Shown here one piece after another: positions 1 to 12,935 of a DNA stretch of 64,000 bases; the stretch's first letter is position 1, and each line of letters starts with the position of its first letter. Source of the stretch: Pleurodeles waltl (Eukaryota; Chordata; Amphibia; Caudata; Salamandridae); assembly GCF_031143425.1 (NCBI RefSeq), contig NC_090447.1, forward strand, positions 139,581,106 through 139,645,105. Direction: 5' to 3'. Below the pieces are notes generated by a model. The model was not told the DNA's origin. It was given only the letters and a program-made list of their open reading frames with translations, and did no database searches. A program made the position numbers and the translations under genes.

Positions 1-124
1 CGGTGCTCGTGTCAGGGACGGGCCAGCCCTGTAAACACTTCTCCACCAAATGACACAGAGTCAAACACGGCACACACAGGAATCCTTGTATTTGAAATTT
101 AATCTTCCAACAGAGATGAGTAAT

Positions 125-175
125 CCAACCACCACCAACGCGTTTCAACCACCAAGGTCTTGATCACGGTGGGTA
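125..175 (-). ncRNA. Hammerhead-ribozyme-like motif of the Penelope-like element
   Basis: Read on the minus strand, CCACC (172-168) can pair perfectly with GGTGG (136-132) as stem I. The core heptamer is GTGATCA (167-161), followed by one A and a 4-bp stem II (GACC with GGTT, loop TTGGT). Then come GAA and the self-complementary ACGCGT (143-138), with T137 at the cleavage-site position. The palindromic stem III fits the dimeric minimal hammerheads known from Penelope-like elements. Canonical cores read CTGATGA; here positions 3 and 8 are exchanged (C3 to G, G8 to C), two bases that pair with each other in the folded ribozyme. The extra A before stem II is non-canonical. The fold is seen; activity is inferred. 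A GAAACGCG relic with chance complementarity is the alternative. Confidence 0.55.
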
Positions 176-229
176 AGTGATCCATTTACAGCTTCATTTA
201 TATATTCTACTATTGTCTGCCATTATGGG

Positions 230-248
230 GGATTCTGGGATATGTAGT
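230..248 (-). promoter_or_regulatory. ZNF143/STAF-like motif
   Basis: The minus strand reads ACTACATATCCCAGAATCC, close to the vertebrate ZNF143 (STAF) site ACTACAATTCCCAGAATGC. It lies between the Penelope coding remnant and the hammerhead-like motif. Motif resemblance only; occupancy is unknown. Confidence 0.3.
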
Positions 249-853
249 TATACACATTTTACCATTATGTACCTCCACCCAGTGACACACAAAATAAAAA
301 ATATTATTTCAAACCCCACATATCACATTAATAAAACAATACAAAAATAAGTGTAAGTATTATAAATATTAAAACCAAATACTTGTTTTTCTTATTTACA
401 CACATCAAATTTAATTTTTTAATTTTTAAGCATCCAGCTTTTACAAATGGGGTACAACATCACAAGAAAAGCAAATTATGTACCAGGAAAATATCAAATA
501 GAAAGAGCTGTTAACCTTGTTGTCATTTAGTTTTTTTTTACACTTTTAGATTTTTACAATTTACTTATTTGAAATTCCTAAGTTATATCTCAAAGCGGCA
601 GGTCCGATAATCATCTAACCGACTAATATTCAAGAAGTTTCTATTCTTTAGCCTGACCCTGCCTTACTTGTTTATCTAGACAGCTTTTTATATTTACTAT
701 GATGTTAAACATATTTCTCTGTGTACATCAATATCTACATATCTATGTATATCATAATCCTGATTTTGCACAAACTCATATACATGTTACACCCCCTCAC
801 GGAAAGGCAGCAGCCAAACATGTTTGTTTAAACATTCAAATTTCTGGAGCAGA
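249..853. other. AT-rich 3' region of the Penelope-like element
   Basis: Very AT-rich DNA with homopolymer runs and no open frame of note. It lies between the end of the Penelope endonuclease remnant and the hammerhead-like motif, so it is probably the element's 3' untranslated region. Nothing else recognised. Confidence 0.4.
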
Positions 854-3260
854 TTAAAGATGGGAACATAATTCTTCATCCCCATTGATTCTATATGGGG
901 TCTTAGTTTTTAATCTAATTATAAGCCTTGATTCTAGGCATCTCAACTTTAATACTCTATCTTCTCCTCTCTCATGTTTTTTCACCACTGCTATGCCAAA
1001 GAATCTCATGTGTAGCCAATCCGCTCCCACATGATGTTTCAAGTGTTTAGTCATTGCATAGTTGCTATCACCATTATGGACTGCCCTTATATGTTCTAAA
1101 ATTCATTTTCTCAAGGGGCAAATAGTGCAGTCCACCTACCTCATGCCACAGAGACATAATATCACATATACTACAAATGTAGTGTCACATGCGATTCTTT
1201 CATCAAATATGAAGTCTCTGCCATGAGGATCTTCTATTTTCTTTCTGTTGCAACCAATTCTACATGCTTTGCATTTATTACAACAGAAAAAACCCTTTTG
1301 TGAAGCTGACAGCCAATTCAAAATGACTTTCCACTAACTTGTCTGTCAAGAATGGTTCTTTCCTATGCGTTACCTACTTTCACCTACTTTCTGACCAATA
1401 TCCATATAATTTTTGATCAGATGTCAGTGTCTATTTAGAACATTCAGAATGTGTGCATTTTCCTTACTATAATCCAAGATCAAACATATCTTATCATCTT
1501 GCTCCATTTTCGTCTGATCACACACTTGCACCAAAGTTTATTTTCTGGGTTTTTGTCTTGCTTTTTGTTTTCCTTGTTTTACATCTCTAGTCTTATATCC
1601 TCTTGCTAAGAACCTTAGTTCTATTGCCTCACACTTCAACTCCATATCATCTGTTTTGGAACAATTTCTCTTTATCCTAATGAACTCCCCATATGGAATA
1701 CTTTTGAGGAGTGACCTAGGATGGAAACTTGATCCATGTAGGATACTGTTTGTGGCTGTTGTTTCACAATACAAAGTTGCTTGCAGTGAATTTCTTCAAT
1801 ATACACCTTAACATCCAGAAACTCTATAGAGACCTTACTCATTTTGTATGTAAATTGGAGTACTATGTTGTTACTATTCAGTTTGTTGAAGAACTCCACA
1901 AACAAATCTTCAGTACTACTCCAGATTATGAACAGGTCATCTATATACCTTATCTAGACTGGGACAGTCTCCATATAATGTTTGTTTTCTTCTCCCCAAG
2001 CTATGGACTTCTCCCACCATCCCATGGTTAGATGTGCATAACTGAAAATGAAACTCCTATAGCTGTCCCACAAGTTTGCTGGTAGATGTCATGATTAAAG
2101 ATAAAAACATTATTGTACAAACATATTTCTATCATTTCTGCTAACATTTCTGAATGTTTTAGAAAGTGGATATTTCTCTGTTGTAAAAAATACTTCACCG
2201 CTTTCATACCCACATCATGAGATATTGAAGTGTACAGAGACACTACATCAATGGTAATTAATATATAATCCTCCTGCCATGTTATCCTTTCCAAACATCT
2301 TAAGAAATCTCCTGAGTCTTTAACGTATGAATTAAGGTCCCTTACCATCGGGGCCAAAAAATAATCTACATATTCAGATGCTTTCTCACATAGTGAACCA
2401 CAACTAGAGATAATCGGTTTCCCTGGGAGTTTGTTCAAGGTCTTGTGAATTTTTGGTAGGAAGTATAAAGTTGGCAGAGTTGGATTATCATTCCTCGTGA
2501 AATTGAGTTCATCTCTACTAATCAGGCCCTCTGCACACCACTTGTCCAATTTTTTATTTAAGTCCAAAACTAAGGAGTTCGTAGGATTTTTGTTCAATTT
2601 ACGATAATTCGTTCTTACCCCAAGTTGTTTATAGGCCTCCTCTAACTAATCATTTCTGTCCCAAATCACAATGTTACCTCCTTTATCTGCTGGTTTTATG
2701 ACTATGTCCTGACTTGCTATCAAATCCTTCAGAGCGTCTCGTTGTTCTTTTGTTAAATTTTCTTGTACTTTTTTATCTCCATCATATTGTATTTTCTCCA
2801 AATCCATTACAACTAGGTCATGAAACATATCAATTTTATTTCCTGGTGTTAGGACTGGACAAAATTTGGATCTGGGTTTAAAGTTTGTATTCTCCCGTTG
2901 TTCACAGTCAATCCCCAGTACAGATAGAACTTGTGTTTCCGTCATCGTTTCATCCTCCAAGTTATGCAGTAGATCATGAGCAGTTTACACATCAGATTTT
3001 TGCTCAATTATCATATTTGATTTACAACTCTCTTCCATTGATTCCATTATCAAATTCAATTCACTATTCTCTTCCATCTGTCCTCTTATATTAGTATTAT
3101 TCATTTTTGTGAAGTGTTTAGCCAATTTCAATTTGCACACAAATTTATATAGATCAATCCTCGTTTGTACAAGATCATGATGTTTTTCCGGGCAGAAACT
3201 GAGACCTTTCTGTAACACACTTTTCTCAATATTTGTTAATTGATACCTCGACAAATTCAC
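854..3260 (-). pseudogene. Penelope-like element polyprotein (reverse transcriptase + GIY-YIG endonuclease), decayed
   Basis: Penelope-like elements encode one protein that nicks DNA with a GIY-YIG nuclease and copies its RNA in place. On the minus strand the parts lie in order. The N-terminal region (3260-2985) has the GLSFCP-type motif. The next segment (2960-2646) carries VIKPADKGGNIVIW. The RT fingers (2597-2028) carry FLPKIHK, GKPIIS and DVVSLYTSI. The palm, in another frame near 1960-1900, has YIDDLFIIW, followed by FLDVKVY. The thumb is at about 1774-1538. The endonuclease region has a Cys cluster (CCNKCKACRIGC) followed by a GIY-YIG-like CLCGM stretch near 1136-1321. The conserved end, with RCLESRLIIRLKT, is at 1054-854. 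Several stops and frameshifts break it, so it is dead. Its 5' end is not visible as a repeat. Confidence 0.88.
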
Positions 3261-4100
3261 AATCTAACTTTCCTCCTTTCCCTCCTTCATGTTCTCAAAT
3301 AATACTCTGTTTAATAATTCTTGACTTCAAATATGAAAAATAAGTCAAATAGATTTGCTTAAAAAACAATAGGAACTATCACTAAAAAAAAGTTATAAAA
3401 TGTTTAATGTATTTCTTAAAAAATGACCCACCACTACTATCAAAATATTAATTACTTAATATTATACCTAAAATTGTGATGACAAAGTTTGAAAATTAAA
3501 TCATATATCTAAAATAATAAAAACAAATATGATGAAAAAACAATATTCAGCTTTTCCCTAATATAAACCAAAACCTCATACAAAAGAGAAACATAATTTA
3601 TTAAGTAAAAAATTGTAAAATAAAATTATAAATTTGGAAATGTAATAACACATCTAATTATTACCCACCCTATGCACTACAAAACTCACAAACCCATAAA
3701 TGTTTTCAATATTATTTCTTTAACACAATAAATAACATATAAGTATACAGTTTTAACATGTAATGATGAAATTATGTATCTAAAATAACATAAAACATAT
3801 CTTTAAAACATTTCATGAGCCCATCACATAACCCTACAAAACCCAACGACAAAAACTAAACATTCCAAAATAGGATCGTAATAATATACATATTATTATT
3901 AAAAATATGAATATAATGTTAAAACCACATTAAGAAGAAATATACATAAAAGTTAAGTGGCGTAACATTTAAGAAAACAATATTTAAAATGTAGATAATA
4001 ATTAATGTACAAATATATATACTTTCTCTCTGCAGTCCCATCCTCAATATTCTAAAAAACACAATAGTCTGACATCGATATAATGAACCATCAATATTGG
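3261..4100. other. Gene-free AT-rich stretch
   Basis: Extremely AT-rich sequence with short A and T runs and no coding signal on either strand. It may include the 5' flank of the Penelope-like element, but no second hammerhead-like motif or terminal repeat is visible. Confidence 0.5.
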
Positions 4101-5928
4101 GAACGTGATCTTCAGGATCTGCACCTTTAGGGGTGTGCAGAGTTCAGTTGCTTACAAGCTTACTTTTTGGATACTTTGTGGCCTGGTTGATGTTTGTCTT
4201 TTAGCTCTCCGATTTGTGCTTAAGGCACTCAACAGACTGGAGCCATTTCTTCCCAGGGACTGTCTCCTTGTTTCAGCTATGAATCATACGTTCTTAATTG
4301 GGTCTAACTATGGGGCCCCTTGCTGCTTGTGTTCTAAGTCCCTGTAGGCTTTGTGAATGGTGCACACAACCTTGAAATGGTCCTCGCAACTACCAGGGAG
4401 CAGTGTACAACAGGCAACCATTAAAAGCATGTACTGAGTATGAAGGCGGGCTCTTAGAGGTCAGGGGACAGCCGAGGCCTTCTGTAATATTATGGTATGA
4501 TGCCTGCTACTCTTTCATATCTACCAGGGACAGTCAAGAGTACCCCTTCTGTCCAAAGTATTAATGCAATAACCAGTCGATCTAATGAATTGAGATGTGC
4601 GACTTCCCAATGTGTTACAGAAAGTGTGCAAGCATCTTGCTTTAATGTGAAAGGATGGTGAGTATGACAGATTTTTCATTGAAGATGGTACTAATCTATC
4701 ACAGTAGTTGGAATGTAAACATTGAATTCATTAGCATTTTAGTTTTTCAATTAAATTGACTCGGGTAATTCATTTTGGTTACTGTTTATAGAGAGAATTA
4801 CTCCAGAAACAAAGCTGTCAATGAAGTGAAAATGTCACAATGCAAACGAATTATTTACAGTTTACCTGCTAGGGTGTCACGTGATGTTACATAAGCCTTC
4901 CTTGTACATATTTATTTAAAAGAGCATAACACGCACCAGCAAACAGAGAAAAATTCCTCTGTGAAAGTATGCAGCCATTTCTGTGCGACACCAAGAATGT
5001 ATGCTGCATGCTCTGCATCTGTGCAAGCGCGGCACTATCTAAGCCTCCTTAAAGTCTAGTATTCTTGTTATGTTATTTAAATGTCACTGACATTTTACCT
5101 CTTATTCTGTCAACATGTTGGGGATTCACTGATAATGTCATCTCAAGAAAAATAAGCCCGTGATGTTATAACATTTTCTTTGTGCCACATATGAAAGTAT
5201 GAGAAAACTGCTATGTGTTCATCTCAGATAGTTCAAGGGTTTGGCAGCAGTCAGAACCACTCATCTATTTAGGTAAGTTGCTTTGAAAACCCCAGAGATG
5301 TTTTAATGAATGATACTACACTAAGTTCAGCAATTTATTATTACAGATCTATACATTTAGAGTGAGTGTGTATTAATTCCATTTTGTTCATCAGAAACAA
5401 TGTTTGTCTTCTATGTCTCTATTTAATTTCATTCAGTTTGCTTTTGTCGATTATTTAGCATCTAGACTAGAAGGGCTAGGTAGGGATAATCCATATTCAT
5501 GCTTAAAACCTGTAATTCTACACAAGGAAGGGTCTACAAAATAATGTAAAGAATAATTGTTAGAAATTGAGGGGATTTTTAATGAGAACTGACCCATCGA
5601 TGTGGCAAGGCAGCAATCCATCAGAAAAAGTTGAAGTGCTGTGCAACATTTTCAAACGCCATAGATGCACCCTATTTACAGTATGGTACACAATGACGAA
5701 AGGTTCCAAGGTGTATAAAAAAAATTATGCATCCGTCAGACAGATGCAGCAGAGAAAAGTGATGCATGTGCAGCCAAAGTGACTCTAAGCTGATCTGAGG
5801 ATCGTAAAGCAGAGCTTACGTGCCACAAATCACCGTTGTGTCACAATGGAGTATGTCGTGCATCAAAAAAGCCCTAAAAAAATTATGCATCGGAAAAAAA
5901 AACATTACTCAAACCCAAAAGGGGAGAG
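4101..5928. other. No recognised gene
   Basis: Mixed-composition DNA with only short chance frames (for example 4105-4347 and 5567-5782), none with family motifs. The segment from about 5570 to 5928 leads into the Myb-like exon and may be the 5' part of that Harbinger-type element, but no inverted end was found. Confidence 0.4.
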
Positions 5929-6387
5929 ATGAAGCGGGCCTCAGGGGGCAGCAGCGGTCAGGCCAACAATGCCAGCAACCCCAACTCCAGCCAGGATGTC
6001 CAGACAGATCTCCAGGGGAAAAGGAAGAATAATTACAGGAAGAAGAAGAATGAAATACTAATAACAGAGGTAACAATCTTTGCAACCTCCAAATTGCCAT
6101 TTGGGAAAAAAGACAATTTGCAGTCAATTGGGGGGAAGATCAAAAGTGCAGGGTAAACTAAAAGGACAGTTCCAGAGTCTAAGAAGCTCTGGCATGATCA
6201 TAAGCATAGGACTAAGGATAAACTGATCAATAACCTGAGGGGAGCCATGGGGACCGGAGGAGGCCAGACGAACAGGAGGAGCTAGATCCATTGGAGGAGC
6301 AGGTGGAATCAGTCGTCCCAGCAGAGTTGGTGGCAGGAGTGGAAGGACAAGGCACTGTTGGCTTTGGAGACCAACAAGACCAACAGG
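5929..6387 (+). pseudogene. Myb/SANT-like DNA-binding exon of a Harbinger-type element
   Basis: Frame from ATG 5929. A Ser/Asn/Gly-rich leader precedes a region resembling the Myb/SANT-like (trihelix, NAIF1-type) domain used by Harbinger partner proteins: hydrophobic helix 1 (ILITEVTIFA), the LPFGKK loop, then helices with TKRTVPESKKLWHDHKHRTKDKL and the typical AMGTGGG after the domain. An in-frame TAA (6154-6156) falls where related proteins have Gln, and a TAG follows near 6285. A shift is then needed to enter the acidic continuation EEQVESVVPAEL, which ends at a good splice donor (GGTAGGT at 6387-6393). It is a decayed exon 1; the exon at 10623 is its likely partner. Family assignment is confident, exact edges less so. 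Confidence 0.7.
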
Positions 6388-9300
6388 GTAGGTGGCAACA
6401 AGGGACAATATGTATAAAAATGTCATGCTGTGCAGCACAGCAAGCTACGTTCCTGATTTGCACTGGGCTGCGCGGAAAGGGAAGGATAGGAACCACTCAC
6501 TTGTTCAGTCATACATCCCAGAAATTATAGTCATACTGCCCAGTAACATGTTGCATAGCACAGTCCAGCTCCGTCAAGTTTGTCCATTACATGTGTGATG
6601 TGCAGCACAAGTCCAGGTTCAACTTTGAATACTGGGACTTGTAGTGGAACGTATAACATGAGTGACCAGGACTACAAGTGCTACAGTACTAAGCAAAAGT
6701 TCCTGGACTGGAACAGCACATCATGCATGTACACCTGAACCCTGCCCAACCTACTTTTGATAATGCAGGCCCCCTTGCACCATGAGGCTGGTGTTCCTTT
6801 CTTGGGCCCATGCAGCTGAATCTGGAATGTAAAACAATAGAATGAAATGGGTTTGCCAGAGGACTAACTCCTCACCAGAGAGGGGGCTCTGCTGTGGTGT
6901 ATATGATGTATCAGCACTAGGCGTGGACGGAACTCACAGAACTTCACACATCAGAATTCTGAAGAGTTATGTAAAAATTCGAAGAGATTCAGTAGAGTTC
7001 CACCCACCACTTTAGGAAAATGCCTCTTCTAACAGGAAACCTACGCCCTTCTGAAAGTGTGTGCTTGCTAGTGTGTTTAGAACAAATGAAATGTGGTGAT
7101 GTAGTTAGAGAAATAAGACATTTTAAAAATACTATTGGTTAATCATTCATCTCCCTCCCATTCATTGGCCGCTGCTTAGTATGAATTTCACTTATCGCTG
7201 CTATTGCCAGCAGGTCGTGAACTCTCATTAAAGACCCGGCTCTGTCATGGACAAAACTGAAGACAATTGTGAGGAATGGAGAAGCGATCGATATTCATGT
7301 CCTAATTAAAGCGTTTTGTTTTAATGGCAACTTCCACAGGCATACTGGGGCCATTTCTCACTGCAGGATCGGGCCAGGGTACATAATTTCAGAAGTAATC
7401 ACTTCTCTTGGCTACAAGCTTCCAGAAATCCTGCCACATAGCTACAAAGACTAACTGTCATTGGCAACAATGTAATTTGTTATCAGGTGGGTGATCACAG
7501 ACCCAAGGATGCGCAGCCCTCGCTCATTACTCACAGGAAGGTAAGAGATGTTAGTTGTAACCTGACTTCCTTATAAGCCATTTAGCTGAGGCACCCCTGA
7601 GCACTGAGAGCCCTGTGAGGAGTTGCTGCCTTAATTCTTTGCAAAAGCTGAGGAAGAGCAAGACACATTAAAAAAACATAAGGGCCTGATTTAAGAAAAG
7701 TGGTGCTGCACCCAGTGCAGTGCCACTTTTTTTTGCGCCCCTTAGCACCATCTAACGCCACCATGTGTGCGCTGTACCTAAGATATGGCTCACCATGGCG
7801 GTAGTTAAGGGAACTAGCTTCAAGATTTTTGGCACTAGTTCGGAGCTTTGCAGGATTAGCATCAAAAAGTTATGATATGCACCAGTGAGTTGCAGTGGGC
7901 GAGCATACAAGACTGCAGTAAGGCACACAGAGGTGCAAAGAGATGTGAGCAGGGGCACAGTAGGATACTCACATAGGCTCAGAATAAGGTACGCAAACAG
8001 ACGTGTGCAACGAGGATCACAAGTACGTGTCCATTCTTTTGAGAAGTTTATCTGTGGTGGCACAAAACTTAATCTTTCAGGACATGTACGGCATGAGTAC
8101 ACTATGTCAGAAATAGGCAGCAGCAGGAAACTAGTGATCCTTATTTAGAGTACTGTAATGCAGTGTAATTTACAACAGTACATTTGACATGCACACCCCT
8201 TTATATATTGCTCGTCATGAATTGTCAACAAGCTAGACAGCCATTGACTGATCTCCAGCCATGCTTGTTACAGACACATTCTACCAGACACTACCGCAAC
8301 CCACCCCACCCTCGCCCCAAGTGCTTGGCTAAGGAGGAAAACTGCCCTGTCTGTTAGCCATGCTGCCCTCCAAGTATTTCACGAAAAGCAGAATGCACCA
8401 TTCCTTGGGGAGAGGAACAAATGCATGCTTGCTCTTCTCAGGAAATTCTTTCAGGATGTTTCACTGAAAAGGCTCTACACTTTGTCTGTAGTGTTTCCAG
8501 GCCGCTGGTTCCCTCCAGGGTCCCCTGCACTTAGCTGCCTTCCTGAAACACTAGCTACCTGCCTCAAAGCGCTGGTTACATAGTGCATATGTGCAGCCAG
8601 CACAGACTTCAAGTCCTTCCAGGATGGAGTGCTCCCAGAATGCAGCAGTGTCCTTACAAAAACTAAAGAAGGACTATAGTGTATTGTGGATATAAGGTCT
8701 TGTTTGTGAGCTCTAGTAGTCACACAGAGACAGATTGGATTTACGAACAGCCATGATGATCAGAGTACAAAATTGTGCTTATTAATTGATTTCTCAGGCA
8801 GAGCGGCAGAATTTATTTAGTAGTTCTGCATCACAGAAGTAATGTGGTATTAAACAATTTCTCCAATTCATCCCACCACTGATCAGCATGTAGGATCATA
8901 TGAACAGCCACATGTACAGCCACTAGCATGAACCTACATAGAACACAGTTGTCATGATGTGCAGGATGAGAGCACATAGATGTCGACTGCCATGGTAGAG
9001 ACTGCAGTACCTCCTGTTATGTACAAATGAATGCAAGTGTTGCACCCCAGAGGACTATGAGCATTTCTTTGGAAGAATAGATGGTGCATGAGCCTGGTGT
9101 GCCCCTGGTACTGTAGTGCAATGTAGGTGTCGCTGAGCACCTTGAACGTGTACTGAGTAGGGAGACATTGCATAACAATGAAGTGAGTTGTGAGGTGTGT
9201 AGCGCAAGGTAACCTAAGTGATACTCACGCACTGCTGGGTCTGATGGTGTCATACTTGTGTTGCAGCTGTGAAGGGATGCCATAGAAAAGAGCACTGATG

Positions 9301-10622
9301 TACTACATCCTACATGGAATGTGGACCCGGGTGAAGAAGTAGCAAGTGTGGAATCCAGGAAAAAACATATGACTATGCCACATATGTCAAAGTGGGAGGA
9401 CGCTAAACAGGGAATAGTGAACTGACAGGATGAGACAACTTTCCCTCAGGATGGGCAAGTTTTGGGGATGAGTGGAGGGTGAGGTGCATAGGCTTAGTTT
9501 TGTGGCCAACTGGGTAGATAGGTGTCACAGAATATCATGACTACTAGCATGTGGGGTACAGATTAAGCCATAGTTCTCAAATACATTCAGCCATGTCGGT
9601 CTTTTGCATAAGGTAAGTTATATTGAAGGTGTTGGGGTCACAAGAAAGTCAATGTATGATTAAGGTGCTATCAGTGTGTGACAGTAAGTTGAGTCCCTGC
9701 ATCTAAATGAGGATTGCCAGAGGACTCATGTACAAGTGCAAGTGAGCAGGGCTGAGTTTAGAGATGTGTGATACTCTGCCAATAACCAACTCTGGCAATG
9801 ATGAAATGGTGTGAGCGTTAGTGTTTGGAATTTTCCTAGTTTGACTGGGCCTAACCCCTTATAGTTGTGACACAGTGCTTACTTTTCTGAAGTGTGGAGA
9901 CAACTGTGTGTTTAATGAATTTACATGGGTACACACAATAGATAAATCCATGGTAAGTACATGCCCTAACAAATTCCTGCACAAGGTTGCTAACTGTGTA
10001 GAGTTATACGGATGTGTGTTAAATATGAGCTCTTGTCCACATGAGTTCACACTGTGCATGCAAGACAGCACAACATGGCTGACCATTACAGTGTACAGTG
10101 TGGACGGCAGACTGCAGGATCAAATCTAATACAAGACCAAACCTACATCACTTTCCCAGGAGCTGTGGGCTGAGTAGTGGCTAGAGGGAATCCAGGTACT
10201 CTCCTGTGCAATGTGCACAGTAGTGATGGCAATATGTTAATCACTAATGAGTTTAGCCATCATGGAAAATAAAGATAATCAACAAGGCAGTGGGGGAACT
10301 TACCTCAATGTACCCTCAGAGTCAGGGCAGACCAACAAGCTGTGTAATTGTGTTACAATGGGTAGTATTGTACGAAAAGTCACCCTTGTCACACAGTGGT
10401 TGTGTTAACAATGTAATGGTATTGCTTTTTGAAAGGTAACTACAGTGCAACTTTGCCTTGTTTCCTACAAGTAACATGTGCTACACCTCAATTTTGAAAT
10501 GAAATGAAAGTAGCAATATTATAGTCTGTATGTCAGCAAAATTACTCATGTCAACATCTAGCATAGATTACCAGTAGAATATTGCTATTATTAAGGGAGA
10601 AATAACACCTCCTGACCAGCAG
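6388..10622 (+). other. Probable intron of the Myb-like pseudogene; no other gene seen
   Basis: Lies between a splice-donor-like site at 6388 and the acceptor-like site before 10623. Only short chance frames occur. It contains a MITE fragment (7679-7870) and a second ZNF143-like motif at 6627-6645 (minus strand). The intron call rests on the flanking exons reading in the same direction with C-terminal-type sequence following; it is not proven. Confidence 0.35.
7679..7870. mobile_element. MITE fragment, Harbinger-like
   Basis: Starts AGGGCCTGATTTAAG, an end resembling other elements in the window, and continues with a GTGGTGCTGCAC/GTGCAGTGCCAC inverted pair. The right end is not visible, so it appears truncated. 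Non-coding. Confidence 0.45.
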
Positions 10623-11385
10623 CCTAACCTGGATGACTAACCTGTTGGCCCCTCTGGGACGATGACACCTTCCAGCAACTCCTGGACTCCATTCGAACAC
10701 CTTCTCCAATCATGGAAAGTGGGTAACAGTATTGCTGGGTCTCCAGAGGATCTGCCTGCCACAGAACATGCCACATCGGCCAACCCAAGCCCAGCTCTGG
10801 ACTCTGAGGACCTCCAAGTTGTCTTCCAATAGCAAGAAGTAGAAGCCCAGCGGTACCTGACGGATAAGGGGCAGGGAAGATAGAGACTATTTCAGACACC
10901 CAAGAGGGAGTCCGTAGGTGCCCCAGTCCAAATAAGGACACCTCTGAGGCAATCAAAAGCACCTACCCTTCGCTCCATAGAATTGAACAGTTCCTCGCTG
11001 GCATTGCTGGTGTCATGAGCAGAGGCAACAACAACAGCCCTGCCAATGTGGCATCAGTGAGGTAGCCACCCTGCTGGGGGCCATCCACACTATCCCCCAA
11101 ACTAGGGAGTGCAAGCAGTACTCCTATATTGCCACTATGAGTGCCTTCCACTGCAACATTGTTGCCTTGTTGACAAGCCATCAGGCTGTTATCTGCTGTG
11201 TGCTGTCTTTCTTGCTGACAAAGGCAAATGAGGTCATGGACAGAGTAGCCACATCTTCTGCCCCTGATGTGTGTTGTGCCTCCCCACAGGTCTGCAGGAA
11301 GCATCGAAGGCACGCAGAAGAGGAGATATGGACTTCACCAATTTCCAGTAGTGAACTGCCCATTAACATTTGTCTGTACCTCTAG
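10623..11385 (+). pseudogene. C-terminal exon(s) of the Myb-like Harbinger partner, decayed
   Basis: After an AG acceptor at 10621-10622 the sequence reads a broken acidic linker with the DD-PVGPSGT type of motif seen in these proteins (compare DDQPGPSGTSG in gene A at about 27.44 kb). A helical, coiled-coil-like segment EVATLLGAIHTIPQT followed by TMSAFHCNIVALLTSHQAV lies near 11060-11190. Multiple stops and shifts. It most likely continues the exon at 5929-6387. Identification rests on layout and motif style rather than a long match. Confidence 0.5.
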
Positions 11386-12935
11386 GCCAGTTTCTCATCT
11401 GATACATTTGTGGACTGTTGATGAGGCCTACCTTCCCTAATGCCAATTTGGGCCTCCTCCTCACTGGATTTATCACCACTTCAACATGTCACATGACACG
11501 TATCCCGTATGCCTCTGTCTGGACATCCTTTGATTTAATTTTTTTTTGGTGTTGTTGCCGCAAGAACTGCACATTTTTGAATACCTATGTGCGAACCTGT
11601 AAATAAAGGTACTCCCGTTAACCAGCGTGTGGTATATCTGCTGCAGATAGGACTAACTAGACGATGGTGGATGTGTTCCTACAGTAGCCACTTCCTAAAA
11701 TCTCAAGGAAATAGCACTACAGTCACTATCACCTGATATTTTTGGACATGCCCAAGTACCATGTACATCCACTACCATGGCATTATGTATAAAGCCTCAT
11801 CTATCTATTGAATGACATGGTGTGACATTAAGCATCAGTGATTTCAGTGGCACACAGTGAAAACCCCCAATAATCACACTAATGGCCACCTGCACCAAAT
11901 GTGTCCTGTGAGCCACTAACGCAGTTTTGCACAGCCACATATATCTTGCTCAGTGATTATGAGCATGTAAGCAAGCACATATGATACACTCAATACTTAT
12001 ATGTAGGATGTCCTATAAGCACTACAGTTTTGCACTGACAATATGCAGATACTCATGCCAGGCTCCCTATGATTTAGCATCATACCTATGCCACTAAAAG
12101 ATGTATAAGCTGTGTGCAATGCCGTGGATGTCAGTATTAATGTAATGCAATTAATAAGCATGTGTGATCCTGTATCAACAGAGAAATTGGGTTGGAAGGC
12201 ACACTTAGATATGTGTGGTCTATTTGGTCCTCTGCCCCTGAGAGACCTCACCTGCATTGAGTGTGAGTGTAACCACATGTGACATAAATTTTACAATATA
12301 CACACATCACTGATTAGGAGCCAGAACACAGATCCAGGAACAAAGCTACACATCCCTAGGGTAAGAGGAAACGTGAGACTTATGTGTTCCTAACTTAGAA
12401 ATTAGTTTCACAAAGTTATATGCATGAAGTGTCACACTTAGCAAATACTCAATGTCAAGGATATTTGTAGTTCTCCAGGCAGTTGGGGTCCACATTCATG
12501 ATTACGAACCAGCTAAGTACAAAGACCCACTAGTATAATGGTGGAAGGGTGAGTGAGTAAGTGACAGGCACCACTGTGTGTCCCAGCACAGCCAGGAATG
12601 GGTACACAGTGACACAACCATCCCTACTCTACTTGTAGCATCTCTTATACACAGTGCTAGAGTAGTTGACAATCTATGTTGGGCTGTGCATCAATTCACA
12701 TGAAGACGACCACTTATAGTGCCCAAATAATGATGAAGAGTTCTTAATTGACTCAATTGTGAGGTAGACTGACGCTTGTCCATAGGACCCTGACAAAGTA
12801 ATACATTTCTACAAACACTGCAGAGAATAGCTACATCATCTATTTAAATCAACTTAGTCCATGCCAGAAAATCATAAATGAGAAATGATGATGAAGTACT
12901 TAAAGTAGATTTTCTTTTATATATCCCACAAATCT
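11386..12935. other. No recognised gene
   Basis: Only short frames without family motifs on either strand. Probably non-coding interior of the 5.9-20.5 kb Harbinger-type element. Confidence 0.4.

Noticed and set aside
4105..4347. 80-codon frame with hydrophobic stretch
   Set aside because: No family resemblance, no neighbouring exon signals; likely chance.
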